Assembly: GCF_019649055.1 (NCBI RefSeq)
Contig: NW_026570251.1
Coordinates: 930,001-994,000 of the forward strand
Length of the DNA: 64,000 nt
Source of the DNA: Paramacrobiotus metropolitanus
Taxonomy: Eukaryota; Tardigrada; Eutardigrada; Parachela; Macrobiotidae
Reading direction: 5' to 3'
Below are positions 53,910 through 64,000 of the stretch, in pieces. Position numbers and translations under genes: made by a program. The notes under the pieces were generated by a model. That model ran no database searches and was not told where the DNA came from. It worked only from the letters and a program-made list of their open reading frames with translations. Every line of letters begins with the position of its first letter. Positions within the stretch are counted from its first letter, which is position 1.

Positions 53910-55785
53910 AATCAGTCAAAATTAATGCAGTTGCTAATTACGTAAGGCCGTATTACGGACCAGTTTTCATCATCGGCACTACGCAGTTTCCTGGTGAAGC
54001 TGTCTGGGGCGATACCACTACCCGAGCGAAAAAAAACGCCACGATCTGGATTATAAGGAACAACGTAGCAAGCTAGCACGCGCACATTGTACAGATATCA
54101 AAACAAAGGTCAACCAGTTAATCCAACACTGGGTAACACATGACGAGTATATTGATGAATTACAAAATAAATCCAGGATTTTCCATGCTTCCGGTAACAA
54201 AAACTGCAACGTTAAATACAAATAATAATATTATTCAAAAAACCAGTGACCTTACCGTAGGAGCGCTAACAGACAGGTAGATCTTCCCCGGCTCCAAACT
54301 TTGCAGATTCACTAAGTCCGCCACAAGAATCACTGTCATACACTGGGCAACTTGGCATCCACCAACTCATCTCTCTGTAAGGAAGAATCAACCAATGCAT
54401 CAGAAACTACAACTTTTTACAAAATATTTAACATTTGCAGCAGTTAATAGGAAGAAACTTTTAGATTACTACAAACTTTTAAACAAGGAAAATAATTCTT
54501 TTTAATTTTTGAGAAGAAGTACAAATCAAGAGATAAATGTACGTAGACAATGCGAATTGCCAAATAACTATACTAGTAAACAGGAATATTTGGGAATCAC
54601 CGGTTCTATGTACGAGTACATCTGTGGCGTAGTGCAGTGGCCCTGACGTCTCGAGAATGTGTTGTCCTTTAGTGACCTCTGTGTGATGCCCATCTAGCAT
54701 CTATCTACTGGGCAGCGACGGAAGTGATCTTGTTTTAAGAAAATTGATTATATTTACATAAAAATGTGTTGTCCTTTATTAACCTTTGCGTGTTGTTCAT
54801 CTAGCATGGCAACCGCGATAGCAGTATGCCCTTGTTTCCTGTTGACAACAATCAGTTGGTTCTTTGCGCCCTCAGTGGCAGTTCATAATAAATATATTAT
54901 GCCGCCCCCATCGAGTCGTGACAACATCTTATTGAGAACACGTCTCACAAAAAAAGTTAATGCTTAAGGAGAATACCTATATTTTGACGTTTTTTCACAT
55001 TCCGGACAATTTTACAATATGGACTCCGGATTCGCACACCGGACACCAGAGGCGCGGTATTCGACTGTGTATTTTTCCAGATGACCAAAACTCTTCAAAA
55101 ATGATTGATAAAGTGATTTCGTGGTTCATTATCGTTTTAAACACACTTGTACACGAAAATAACAAAAATCAGTTTTCTCTTGTAGAACAACACAGAGAAT
55201 GCCGTGTTTCTGGTGGCCGGAACGCAAATCCGTATTGTGAAGTATCCTGAATGCGGAAAATGTCGAAGTAATGGAAGAAGAAATATGGTCAATATAAACT
55301 AAGGGCGGATCACGTTTTACAGAAGTTGTACTTTATGACAATACCTGTATCTACGATAAATTACGGAATTTATGGTAAATATGTACTTCAAGAATCGCAT
55401 TTATATTCGAGAGGAATATCTAAAGATCACTTTGGGATTTCTGCGTTTAAAATTTGCAAAATTTTTAATTACCATTTACCGATGCAGTTTCAACTTCGTG
55501 AATTATTGCAGAAATGTTATTCTCGGCTAATCGAAACGTTTCTGCATTAACTGCTGAATTTCATCTTGGGTTTTTCAGAGGTTTTCGTTCACGTATTCGC
55601 ACTGACACTGAGTGGTTGAACACTAAATCCTACGTTACTCAATACGGTTACAAAATCACACAATTCTTTTAAATGAACGTCCGAAGGTTGCATGAATGGG
55701 TTACTGGTACAGATATATGTAGTGCCATTATCACAGGAATTTTTGATACTTCGAAGTGTTTAAATTTATAATGCGATTGCTCCAG
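53910..55785. other. Spacer, no supported gene
   Basis: No exon is supported. A small duplicated phrase (TGTGTTGTCCTTTAGTGACC and TGTGTTGTCCTTTATTAACC, each followed by a CATCTAGCAT) occurs at about 54658 and 54764. Confidence 0.45.
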
Positions 55786-55788
55786 GTT

Positions 55789-57746
55789 TTAATATTTCGG
55801 TGGATCGGTATTCGTCGATGCTGCTGCAGTGGCCTGGAGCGTGGAGGGATCGGGCAGTGGCGGGAAGAATCCGTCAGCGGGATAGGGCGGTGGGTCGTCG
55901 CGGAAGGGGAAAGGGGGCGCTGCGTTAGAGGGTTCCTCCGGTGTATAACCGGACACCACCACAGTGCTGTTGATGGAATGGTTCGCTGTGCTGGTGGTTG
56001 TTGGCTTCGATTTGGAGCAACACGCCGCACAACAGCCGCACAGGAAGGCGGCGCCGAATACCGAGCCGATAACAATGCCGGCGATGGCGCCGGAGCTCAG
56101 CTCTACATGAATTCAATCAGTTTGGTCAACATTTACTGTATGTTAAAAGAACTTGATTCTAAGGCCTACTGGACGAAGCAACGTCGAACGGTGTGTTTTC
56201 TGACACATTTAAAATGTTATGGAAAAAGCACTTACTGCAAGCGCCGAAGCCGGTGGCAGGGTTTAGCCCGATAGTCTCGTAGTAATCATAGGGACAGGTG
56301 ATACGATCGTCCTCATCACACGCAATATCGTCGTTTATGTACGCGCCCAGCGCAGAACACCACACTTCTTTGTACTCGTTGTCATCTAGAGTGATAGAAG
56401 CAAATTTCACCAACGCAGTACTTCACCGTGTTAAGAAACCGTGGTTCGACCAAATGATAGTACAAGTAATTAAAGTGCTCGTACAGTTAAGGGAAATAAT
56501 AGTACTAGTAACTAAAGTGTTATACAGTTAAAGGGAAATTCCGCTTGATAAACTGTAGGACAACACTTCCTGCATCATTACTGTAATTAACCAATCAATA
56601 TACAGTAGGTTGAATGATAGCGACAGAGTGGCTTACCGACAAGAACCGCATAATCAATCTCCAATTCGTAGCTGGACGACGTCCGTCCATCGCCCATGAA
56701 GGCCAGACCCAGCTGCGATTCCATGTACGGCATCCGTGTCTTCAGCTGCGCCACTGAGGTCGGATCTCTGTTATGCGGACTACGTCCTCCGGGGATGCGC
56801 TTTGCCAAGCGCCAACCGTGGGCGGTATGCGTGCTGTGGATCAGCAGTTCGGCGCCTTCGGAGATCCTCGATTTCCTACCATAAAAAACGATTTTATACG
56901 CAGTGATTCTACCGATATTGTTGTACGCTTCTTCCTTCCTCTCGCCAGTTACGTTAAAATTGGAATAAAATTACCGGCACGAGCTCGTCTAAAATTAACG
57001 CTTTCCCTTGACGTACTTGATGTTGAAGTAGAGTGTTGGTGTGTACCGACAGGTACTGTATGTATTCCTGATAGTAATGTTGACCTCACAGTTGCCAGCG
57101 GGAACGCGGCGATAACGAAAGGTCCCGGCACGCCCACTGGATAGCACCGCCCACGGGCATTCGATTCGGATGGTGCGGTTACATTTATCGTCCAGATCAG
57201 CTGTAATGCACATGATTCATACATGTTTCATACACTAACGCTTAGCGCACCTTAAACCGTTTAATTAGCAGGTAACTATTAGAAAACAGTAGATATTCAT
57301 TTTGTGGCGAAAATATTCGTGAAAACTTTTGTAAACAAGATGGCGTACAAGTATAACGTAGAACGAAAAAAAGGGGAAATGTATCAGTCGATCAGTGGAA
57401 AATCATCGTTTTAAAAATTTATTAATAAAATCAACCAACATGTCGTGCAAAAAGATCACATCCAACGCGCGCAAACGCCATCACTGTTTGCGCATTAGCG
57501 CTAAAAACGAAGCATGAGTTCGTACTTGTAAATACACTTTTTCAATTTATATTTACACTTAGCAAACACCATGAATAGATAAAAATATATGCATAATTCG
57601 ACCATTTCAATTGAACTGGCTTCACCAAAAGGTTCTCTATACATATCATCTATTTCCCACTTACTAATTGGATAATAAAATCCTGAGCCTGATCCAACAT
57701 AAAAAACCACCAAAAAACAGCTGAACAAAATTGTTTCCCAGTTCAT
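55789..57746 (-). CDS. CUB-like single-pass receptor with Cys-rich juxtamembrane and PPxY tail
   Basis: Five exons are proposed: 57746-57665, 57200-57017, 56875-56637, 56385-56236 and 56102-55789, giving about 322 residues. All borders are GT-AG, with phases 1-2-1-1. The order is: signal peptide (MNWETILFSCFLVVFYVGSG); a Cys-paired beta module (CNRTIRIECP, GNCEVNITI); a CUB-like exon with the IPGG turn, SVAQLKT and ELEIDYAVL; and a Cys module (VWCSALGAYIND, RITCPYDYY, NPATGFGAC). Then comes a helix (IAGIVIGSVFGAAFLCG) ending in a Cys cluster. The ~75-residue cytosolic tail is Pro-rich, with PPPY near its middle and PPKY at the very end. PPxY motifs bind WW domains, for example of Nedd4-type ubiquitin ligases. 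The Cys module, Gly-rich helix, Cys cluster and PPxY tail recall Shisa-type adaptors. Confidence 0.86.
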
Positions 57747-58465
57747 AGTGCCCGCGTTAATCCTGTACAATCAGCTAAAGTAGATTCCTTGTTCCGTGTA
57801 AAATAAAAATATACAGCACAACTGGAAAGGTAGCTGTGTATAACGTTATGAAAGTCGGCTGACGGAGATTATGTGGACGTGTGGTGGCGATTTGTAACTG
57901 ACAGGTGCAATGCAGAAAATGCGCACATTTCGGTAATGCTTATCAGATAACGACATCGACAAGGCGATAAACTTGACGTTATCAGTACAGCGATGATAAC
58001 CGCCACTGTGTCAACTTGCACAAATCACTAGGCAAAATGAGTCACAAAATTGGCGCATGTTCAGTCTTCACAATGGAAATCGAACGGAGCGTTAACTGTG
58101 TTTAAATCTGTGGAGACTTGGAAAAGAATGTCACGACCGATATTTAATTATGTACATTTTACACATCGATGCGTTGATGTCATCTCCGGGTGCTATAATT
58201 AAAATACCTTCGTCATAATGCATAAAATTAATATGTTAGAAGTTCAGAATACGAGTAATAAAACGCTCCGAAGGAAACGCAGTACATTTTAATACCGGCA
58301 ACACGGAAGCGTTCTTCGATTTTATCAGAAAATGCAACGTTTTCTTAAAGACACAAACGTATTCACAGTTAAGTATACTTTATTCAGCGTTAATCCGCAC
58401 AAAATAAAAACATTTGTAATACTTCGTATATAAGGCAAAAAGGAGAGCATTTTCATAATACCACT
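57747..58465. other. Short spacer between two CUB-like receptors
   Basis: This holds the 5' side of the 55789-57746 gene and the 3' end of the 58466-62066 gene. TTTATT at about 58379-58384 is AATAAA on the minus strand, 82 bases beyond the stop of the upstream receptor. No other feature is supported. Confidence 0.5.
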
Positions 58466-61400
58466 TTATCGTTTTCTCGTTGGGCAAAGAAAACATTCCT
58501 TCCGCTTGTACCAGATTACACCGCCGATGCCGAGAATTAACAGGCCAAATGCGCAGCCGATGATGATGCCGAAGATATCACTACTGCTCAGACCTAAAAA
58601 TGCCCACAAAATGCCTTAATTCAAGAGGAAAATGGGACATTTAAAGAGCCATTTCTGGTCAAGCACATAGATTAAACCGAAAACAGTACTGAGTATCGAA
58701 TCGTTGTTCAAACTCATAAAATATTATCAAACCAAGGTTTAGTAATATTATGGCATACCGGTACTTTATAGTATCCAGATTACGAAAATAATTAGTTGCC
58801 GTCGCGCTAGACCGGTCCGCTAACGTTGACTAGAAATGCCGTACACAAACTTTATTATTATAATAATAAGCCGGTCGTAACTTGAAACATTTTTTCCTGG
58901 CTATTTACAGCAACTTTGTATTTAACGCAGAATTAGAAACAATGGTCGCTAGAAACAATGGGCAGCTGCGGACCCCTCACCATGGATTTTATTAACGATC
59001 TGGCCAGACGCATAACGGAGCATACTGGAGAAACGCGTGCTAAGCATTTTCTTTTGCAACGGTTGAGCATTGAAATTCAGCGTGGTAATGCTGCTTGTGT
59101 ATTAGGAACGGTCGAGAAGCAGCATCAGCTTGATGGTTTGTTTTTGATCTGCTAGTTACGTTTCTTTTTTGAGTCGGTTTGTGTTACTGTTTCTTTACTG
59201 TTACTGCGTCATTATTGAGCAAATTTTCGTTTTCTCGAACGCAGAATAGTTTGTTCGTATGTTGTGCGCGATAAATATCGTGTTACGTGACAAACAACGT
59301 CATTGTTCAAGACTGCAAGTGTTTACTAGCAATTAGTAATTGAATACATCTCGTACCGCAAGCACCAAAACCAGTGGCGGGATTCCGATTAACGGTGTCG
59401 TAGTAATCACTGGGACATGTGAGGCGATCTCCCTCGCAGGCAAAATCCTGGTGAACGTAAGCGCCCAGCGCTTCACACCATACAGCAACCGGATTACTGT
59501 TGTCTATGCAGTGAAACCGCGACAATATTAGTCAAGCAGCGTTTTTGGCCGTTCAGGAAATTAGTCAGCCTCAAATAAGTAGAAACAATAGTCAGCTTCC
59601 CGCTTCGCGCTTTTGCGCGCTTGGGCTTCCAAAATTTTTTTCATTGTTTTGTAGGCGAGTTTGTTCACTTTTGTCTGAACATCGCTTATTCAATTGCTAA
59701 GTCATGAAAATTGCAATGGAAAAAAATTTTAACGTATTTTCAAAGTTTAAAAGTAATGGGAAGAAATGGTGACTGTCATCCTCTTTAAAGGCACGGATAC
59801 CATTGGTGTTTTTACATGCGAGAAAGTATTCGAAAATTGCGTTAAAAAGCGCACAATCGGATCGGCTTTAGCGAAGAAGGCTGAATGTGTAAGCGTTACG
59901 AAAGTCAGTTCCCATTGTTAGAATACCGTACCGCTCAGTACGTTGTAATCGATCTCCAGTTCATAATGACTGGAATTCGTCGCATGGTGATTTCCGTCTC
60001 CACTGTACATCATTCTCAGCTGCGTCTTCTGGGAGATGACATGGGTTTTCAGTTGGGCCACGGAAGTGGGATAGGGGTTAGCTGAACTACGCCCACCAGG
60101 GATAATCTTCACCTTCGTCCAGTCCGTGCCGTTGCCCGTCCGGAGGATGTGCAGTGCGGCGCCTTCGGGAATGTTCGATTTCCTGTAAATTAGTACAGAT
60201 AATTTCGAACATGCTGGATCTTCTTTAATCACCAATCTACTTCGGCGTTCTCAAATACCAAACGGGTACGTCTTGGCATGTGGTTCATAACGGACCGCAG
60301 AAACTATGCCGACTATGATTGTCACAAGATCGACAGCAAGACGTCGATTAACATTAGGACAACGACTAAGAAAACACGAGGAAAGATAAGAAGTCTAAGC
60401 ACAGTGAAAGAAACCAAAGAGCCAGAGAAATCCTAAACATATGAATTAGAAATAAGAATAGAAGAATAATAAAGAATAATTAGAAATAAGAATTTAACAT
60501 CAGAAACATAAGAAAAGTAAGAAAACTAAAATTAGTCCAATAGACATATGTGAGAGCCTGAGAACTCGTATACAAAACACGCTCAAGAAAACTAAAAAAA
60601 CCAAACAACCGAAGAACCCTTCGAAACTTAAGAAAAACGAAATAAGCAAACGCTAGCAAAGCGAGAGGCTTAAGCAAAACGCCAGCCCGACTTCCTGACT
60701 GGGATCAACGAAGTGATGGTCGACGAAACGACGGATCACCACTCATAACCACGCCAGCTAAAGTGCCACGCTAGCAGTTACGCTCTGGTTACCGCTCACG
60801 AAGTGGTTGCATCATGCATGGTCAGCTTTGCACGCTGCCGGATAACGGGTACAGTGGACTTCATAATGGTAGTAACACCCGCAGTAATAGCGCTATACAT
60901 ACCTGAGGGTAAGACTATTTTGAAGTCCAGTGTAAATGGTCACGAGTATTCAGGTGTGGTGATATTTGTTGTTTTCCCTTTTTTGCTACCCACCATTTAT
61001 TTTCGTAGAAGAATAATTTCTACTTCAAACGCACTCGACGTTTAATTTTTTTATGAACGGATTAGTAAGTCCTGAAATTTTCGGCCTAGTTAGCCAGAAT
61101 GTGACAACTGCCAGCGCCAACAGTTAAGTAAATTGTGACTGAATTTAAATAAAAAAGATAAAGATATAGCCATACAGTTAAACGGAGGGTTAAACCACTT
61201 AAACGCCTCCGTTTAACTGCATAAAGTATTTTGCAAAAATTATTGTACTGCAATCTCATTAGTCAGAGAAAGATTCCGTTAGCTGGAGCGGCTAATAAAC
61301 TATAGCAATTAAATAACCAACCTGCAAACACGATTACGGTAACGATAACTACTAACTAGTGCACAATTAAAACTTAAACGTTGAAAAAAAACCATCTCGA

Positions 61401-62066
61401 TCTTCTCATGGGTTTAGACTTCAGATGTAAAGCACAATATGCATTCTAGGTTAAATTCACTAGTCACTGGAAAAGGAGCAGAACTATTCAATACAAATAA
61501 CGGGCAACAGACGGGAGGGAGTACTGACTTGATATTCAGGTACCACGTTGGTTTTACTCTGCAGTTGCCGCCTGGGGTCTTTGTGGCAATGTGAACGGTA
61601 CAGTTGCCGGTGGGAAAGGTGCTGTAGCGCAGTGTCCCGACCAAGATAAACCCCTCATAAGGGCAGCTCAGCTCCACGGTCTGACCACACAAACGATCCA
61701 TTTCAACTAAATACACAACACCGGAGTTCATTTGATATTTTCTTGTAACAATACACTTTATGACGAAGAGGTACTTCGTTAGTAGCGCTGTCCCATAATA
61801 CGGTATTGCTCAAACTCGTTAAGAAACGGTTTGCTCATGCGACATTGCATTCGGATTTTGTACAGTTCACTGCACCACATATCTATCGCCTTTTAGTCGT
61901 AAATTATATATTATGTAATTATGATTAAATAATTTTACAGCCTTCCAAAGCGCGATACAGGAAAAGCGCTCTTACAGTGAGAAAGAGGATATATAGCATC
62001 TGCGACGATCAGTCCGGCCGACAAAAACACGACAGTGCCAGATATGGACGGTATTAGGCGCGTCAT
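58466..62066 (-). CDS. CUB-like single-pass receptor, short-tailed paralogue
   Basis: Five exons are proposed: 62066-61976, 61706-61529, 60182-59932, 59503-59357 and 58593-58466, giving about 264 residues. The phases are identical to those of the 55789-57746 gene. Modules in order: a signal peptide (MTRLIPSISGTVVFLSAG); a Cys beta module (LCGQTVELSCPYEG, GNCTVHI); a CUB-like exon (IPGGRS, SVAQLKTHV, ELEIDYNVL); a Cys module (VWCEALGAYVHQDFACEGD, RLTCPSDYYD, NPATGFGAC); then a Gly-rich helix (FGIIIGCAFGLLILGIGG) and only ~15 basic and Cys residues of tail. The PPxY tail of its neighbour is absent, so cytosolic partners must differ. Two introns exceed 800 bases. Confidence 0.85.
58982..59155 (+). 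CDS. Short ORF inside an intron, unrecognised, possibly element-derived
   Basis: 57 codons on the strand opposite the surrounding receptor, within the intron between its last two exons. The peptide (MDFINDLARRITEHTGETRA, then LQRLSIEIQRGNAACVLG) has a helical, charged pattern and looks more protein-like than most short frames here. It reminds me of short segments seen in transposable-element polyproteins, but I cannot name the family. No upstream or downstream coding part was found. Confidence 0.25.
   Translation: MDFINDLARRITEHTGETRAKHFLLQRLSIEIQRGNAACVLGTVEKQHQLDGLFLIC
61175..61219. repeat. Hairpin with 14-base perfect arms
   Basis: CAGTTAAACGGAGG at 61175-61188 pairs with CCTCCGTTTAACTG at 61206-61219 over a 17-base loop. 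It lies in the large intron of the short-tailed CUB-like receptor. Confidence 0.8.
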
Positions 62067-63690
62067 TTTGCTCACGAAATGAAGTGCTACTGTGTAGATA
62101 CCTGAACTAAGAAAAAATTGCAAGACGTTGAAGATTCATAATGAGAAAATTAATAAGTTTCACTTCAACATAGGCTTACTACGAGTGAAATTTACTTTGT
62201 TAGCCAACAAATTTAACAAGCAAAGAATAAGTGACTATCTAAGAAGAGACTTTTCTCTTTCTAAGATATTTACTTTTCGTATAAGAGATACACCGACAAT
62301 AGCCTACTAGTATTAACCAGTTAAATAAATAAAATGATACAGCAAGAAATTTCTGCAGTGCTACATTTTGTGTTTGATAGCTCACATTGTCGACCAGTTA
62401 AACGGATAAAATACGGCATAGATAGGTACTTGTATGTACAGTAATTTCAGCATTCAAAACACGCTGTAAAAATTATAAGCCTCCCAGTACGGCAAATAAG
62501 TTAAATAAATAAATAAAATACTAATTTTCACACTTAATCCGTGCTATGAAGGACACTTTCAATGTGTGATAAACAAGTTATCCTTATAAAAAGGCAATAA
62601 TTTTGGACTTCTGCTGCGACATGTGACTCTACAAAATCTATCAGAATTAATAAAACAACTCAGTAATTTCGGCATCGGGACCATGCTGTGAATCTGGAAC
62701 ATGGGGTTTATCCTGTAACAGTTAAATAAATAAATAACATGATACAGTAATTTAAGAACCCGGACCATGCTGTGATACGCAAGATGTTTAAATACTTATT
62801 GCAAAAGCACCAGAAATACAGTACAAGAGAGACAAGGGTAGAATAAGATAAGCTGAGTGGAAAAAAATTGCCGTAACATGCGCTTTAAATGCTCTAAAGG
62901 TAAGCACCGTGTCAGTGAAGAGGGAAGTATGGGAGAAATGTCGAGTAATGAAAAACTCGAGGAATGCTCGAGTAATGAAAAACTTATGCATTGTACAGTA
63001 CAGTTAAAAACTTTAGAGACGACGGACGAGAATGTTGCGCTTGTAGATTTTAATTTTTAACATGTTTCATTCAACAGCACAAGAGTAATACGTTACGCAC
63101 GGTTGAATGGGTATCAAGGAAACAGACCCTCTTAACCTTTTAGATGCGCGTTGCAATAATAATAATCTTCCTGCTATCAGCCGGTTAAATAAACAGAAAG
63201 CATATTTTCCGCTTACATAAACAGAATACCTGTGGAATCTAAACATCTGCGGTTCCTTTAAAAGTGTTCGTTGTAAGGCAAGTGTTCAATATTCGGAGTC
63301 AATTTGAAGTGTACGTGATGCGGCGCATCCCAGCCGGGCGTTCAAGGTGTTCCATGTTAGCCGTTCTTCAATCTCACTGAATTCAAGAGTAATTCAATGC
63401 TATGAAAACACCATGCTATTGTTTTCCCCATATATAAGGGCCATCAGTAAGAAGATTTTCGCGGAAAAAAATGGTGCCATCCAGCAAGTGACAAATACGT
63501 ACAGAGTTCTGTAAGGGATTAAAACAAGATCACGACAGTATGGTGAACGTATTTTCTAAAACTATAAAGATTCGTAGAGATGGTCATGGGTGGGCAGCCA
63601 CAAATTCACACATTTGCAAAACAAAAATAAATAATTACACAACATCTGCCGGTAAGTTAAGCACTCGTTGTTGTAACAATTATGGTATTA
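62067..63690. other. Spacer with recurring TTAAATAAATAAA phrases
   Basis: The phrase GTTAAATAAATAAA or a close variant appears near 62319, 62397, 62495, 62717 and 63183, several times followed by a TGATACAG. Near 62677 and 62762 the phrase ACCATGCTGTGA is repeated. This looks like an old, irregular tandem or dispersed repeat. The frame 62857-63060 has a duplicated SSNEKLEECSSNEKL segment, but too little else to call a gene. Confidence 0.45.
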
Positions 63691-63694
63691 ATTG

Positions 63695-64000
63695 TCATCG
63701 TATGGTCTTTGTTACAGCTGTGTAGTAACCATACAGGACACCACCGTCCGAAGAGCAGATACATACGCGGTACGGTAAGTCGGCTTTCACTCCCAAGTTA
63801 ACGTAGGCGTCGTACTGCATGCAGTTACTGTCGCAAAGAGGGGCTGTTTGTGGCTTTGTGGAAGGCGCGGTTACCGGTGGGAGCAGCGTTATTGCGCCGT
63901 GTTCCGGTAGGGGCCTGTAGAGGCCTAGACTCCAACTCTGACTCTGATTCTGACCACTCAAACTCTGACTCTGACTACTCAAAGTCTGACTCTGACCGCC
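63695..64000 (-). CDS. Partial gene with Ser-Gln repeats and a Cys-rich C-terminus (runs off the edge)
   Basis: An open minus frame runs from the right edge of the window to TGA near 63695, with no start inside. It begins with Gln/Ser repeats (GGQSQTLSSQSQSLSGQNQ), continues through a Pro/Thr-rich linker and ends in a short Cys-bearing module (LCDSNCMQYDAYV, RVCICSSDG). The composition suggests an extracellular, possibly O-glycosylated protein, but no domain is recognised. The Ser-Gln part is encoded by short DNA repeats of ACTCTGACTC type and is probably length-variable. Without the missing 5' exons the assignment is weak. Confidence 0.45.
   Translation of the reverse strand, partial: GGQSQTLSSQSQSLSGQNQSQSWSLGLYRPLPEHGAITLLPPVTAPSTKPQTAPLCDSNCMQYDAYVNLGVKADLPYRVCICSSDGGVLYGYYTAVTKTIR

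Noticed and set aside
1-64000. tRNA or rRNA genes
   Set aside because: I scanned for the T-loop GGTTCGAATCC pattern with matching acceptor stems and saw none; rRNA-like conserved blocks are also absent. A covariance-model scan would be decisive.
1-64000. CRISPR arrays, bacterial operons or prophage
   Set aside because: The genes have introns and signal-peptide exons, and there are no Shine-Dalgarno-led gene strings or regularly spaced short repeats.

Overview
This is nuclear DNA of an invertebrate animal. The genes have signal-peptide exons, GT-AG introns of about 100 to 1400 bases and strictly conserved intron phases. Between them lie AT-rich spacers, satellites, MITE-like inverted repeats, a long-TIR DNA element and a small LTR element. 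The mix of lineage-restricted F-box, Ig, CUB-like and four-pass membrane families suggests an ecdysozoan such as a tardigrade. That identification is a guess, because no housekeeping gene is present to fix it. Gene models were built by eye from reading frames, splice motifs and comparison of paralogues inside the window.

Layout. (1) 1-16.2 kb holds a two-gene cassette present twice: an F-box-like gene on + and a secreted two-Ig-domain gene on -. In the left copy the F-box gene is a truncated, deleted relic (1.3-2.0 kb) and the Ig gene is intact (6.7-8.2 kb). In the right copy the F-box gene is complete in four exons (9.85-12.75 kb) but carries one in-frame TGA, and the Ig gene is intact (14.1-16.2 kb). 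A three-copy ~245-bp repeat and a 105-bp satellite lie in the left copy. (2) 17.4-20.7 kb holds a six-exon single-pass receptor with a CUB-like ectodomain. (3) 21.6-22.8 kb holds a multi-pass membrane protein resembling arthropod-type gustatory receptors. (4) 26.8-54 kb is an array of a four-pass membrane protein family that I do not recognise. It has four apparently intact two-exon genes, two frameshifted copies, one exon-2 fragment and two exon-1 relics, in both orientations. It is interrupted by a 1.6-kb element with ~200-bp TIRs and a 9-bp target duplication, by a gag-only LTR element with identical LTRs, by a TA-flanked MITE, and by a broken FN3-like exon. (5) 55.8-62.1 kb holds two more CUB-like receptors on -, sharing the exon-phase plan of the 17-20 kb gene; one has a Cys-rich juxtamembrane segment and two PPxY motifs in its tail. 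(6) The window ends inside a gene on - with Ser-Gln repeats.

Most confident genes encode secreted or membrane proteins, arranged in local duplications with birth, death and apparent gene conversion. That pattern fits recognition, chemosensory or surface proteins evolving quickly. The function of the four-pass family and of the CUB-like family is not known from sequence alone.
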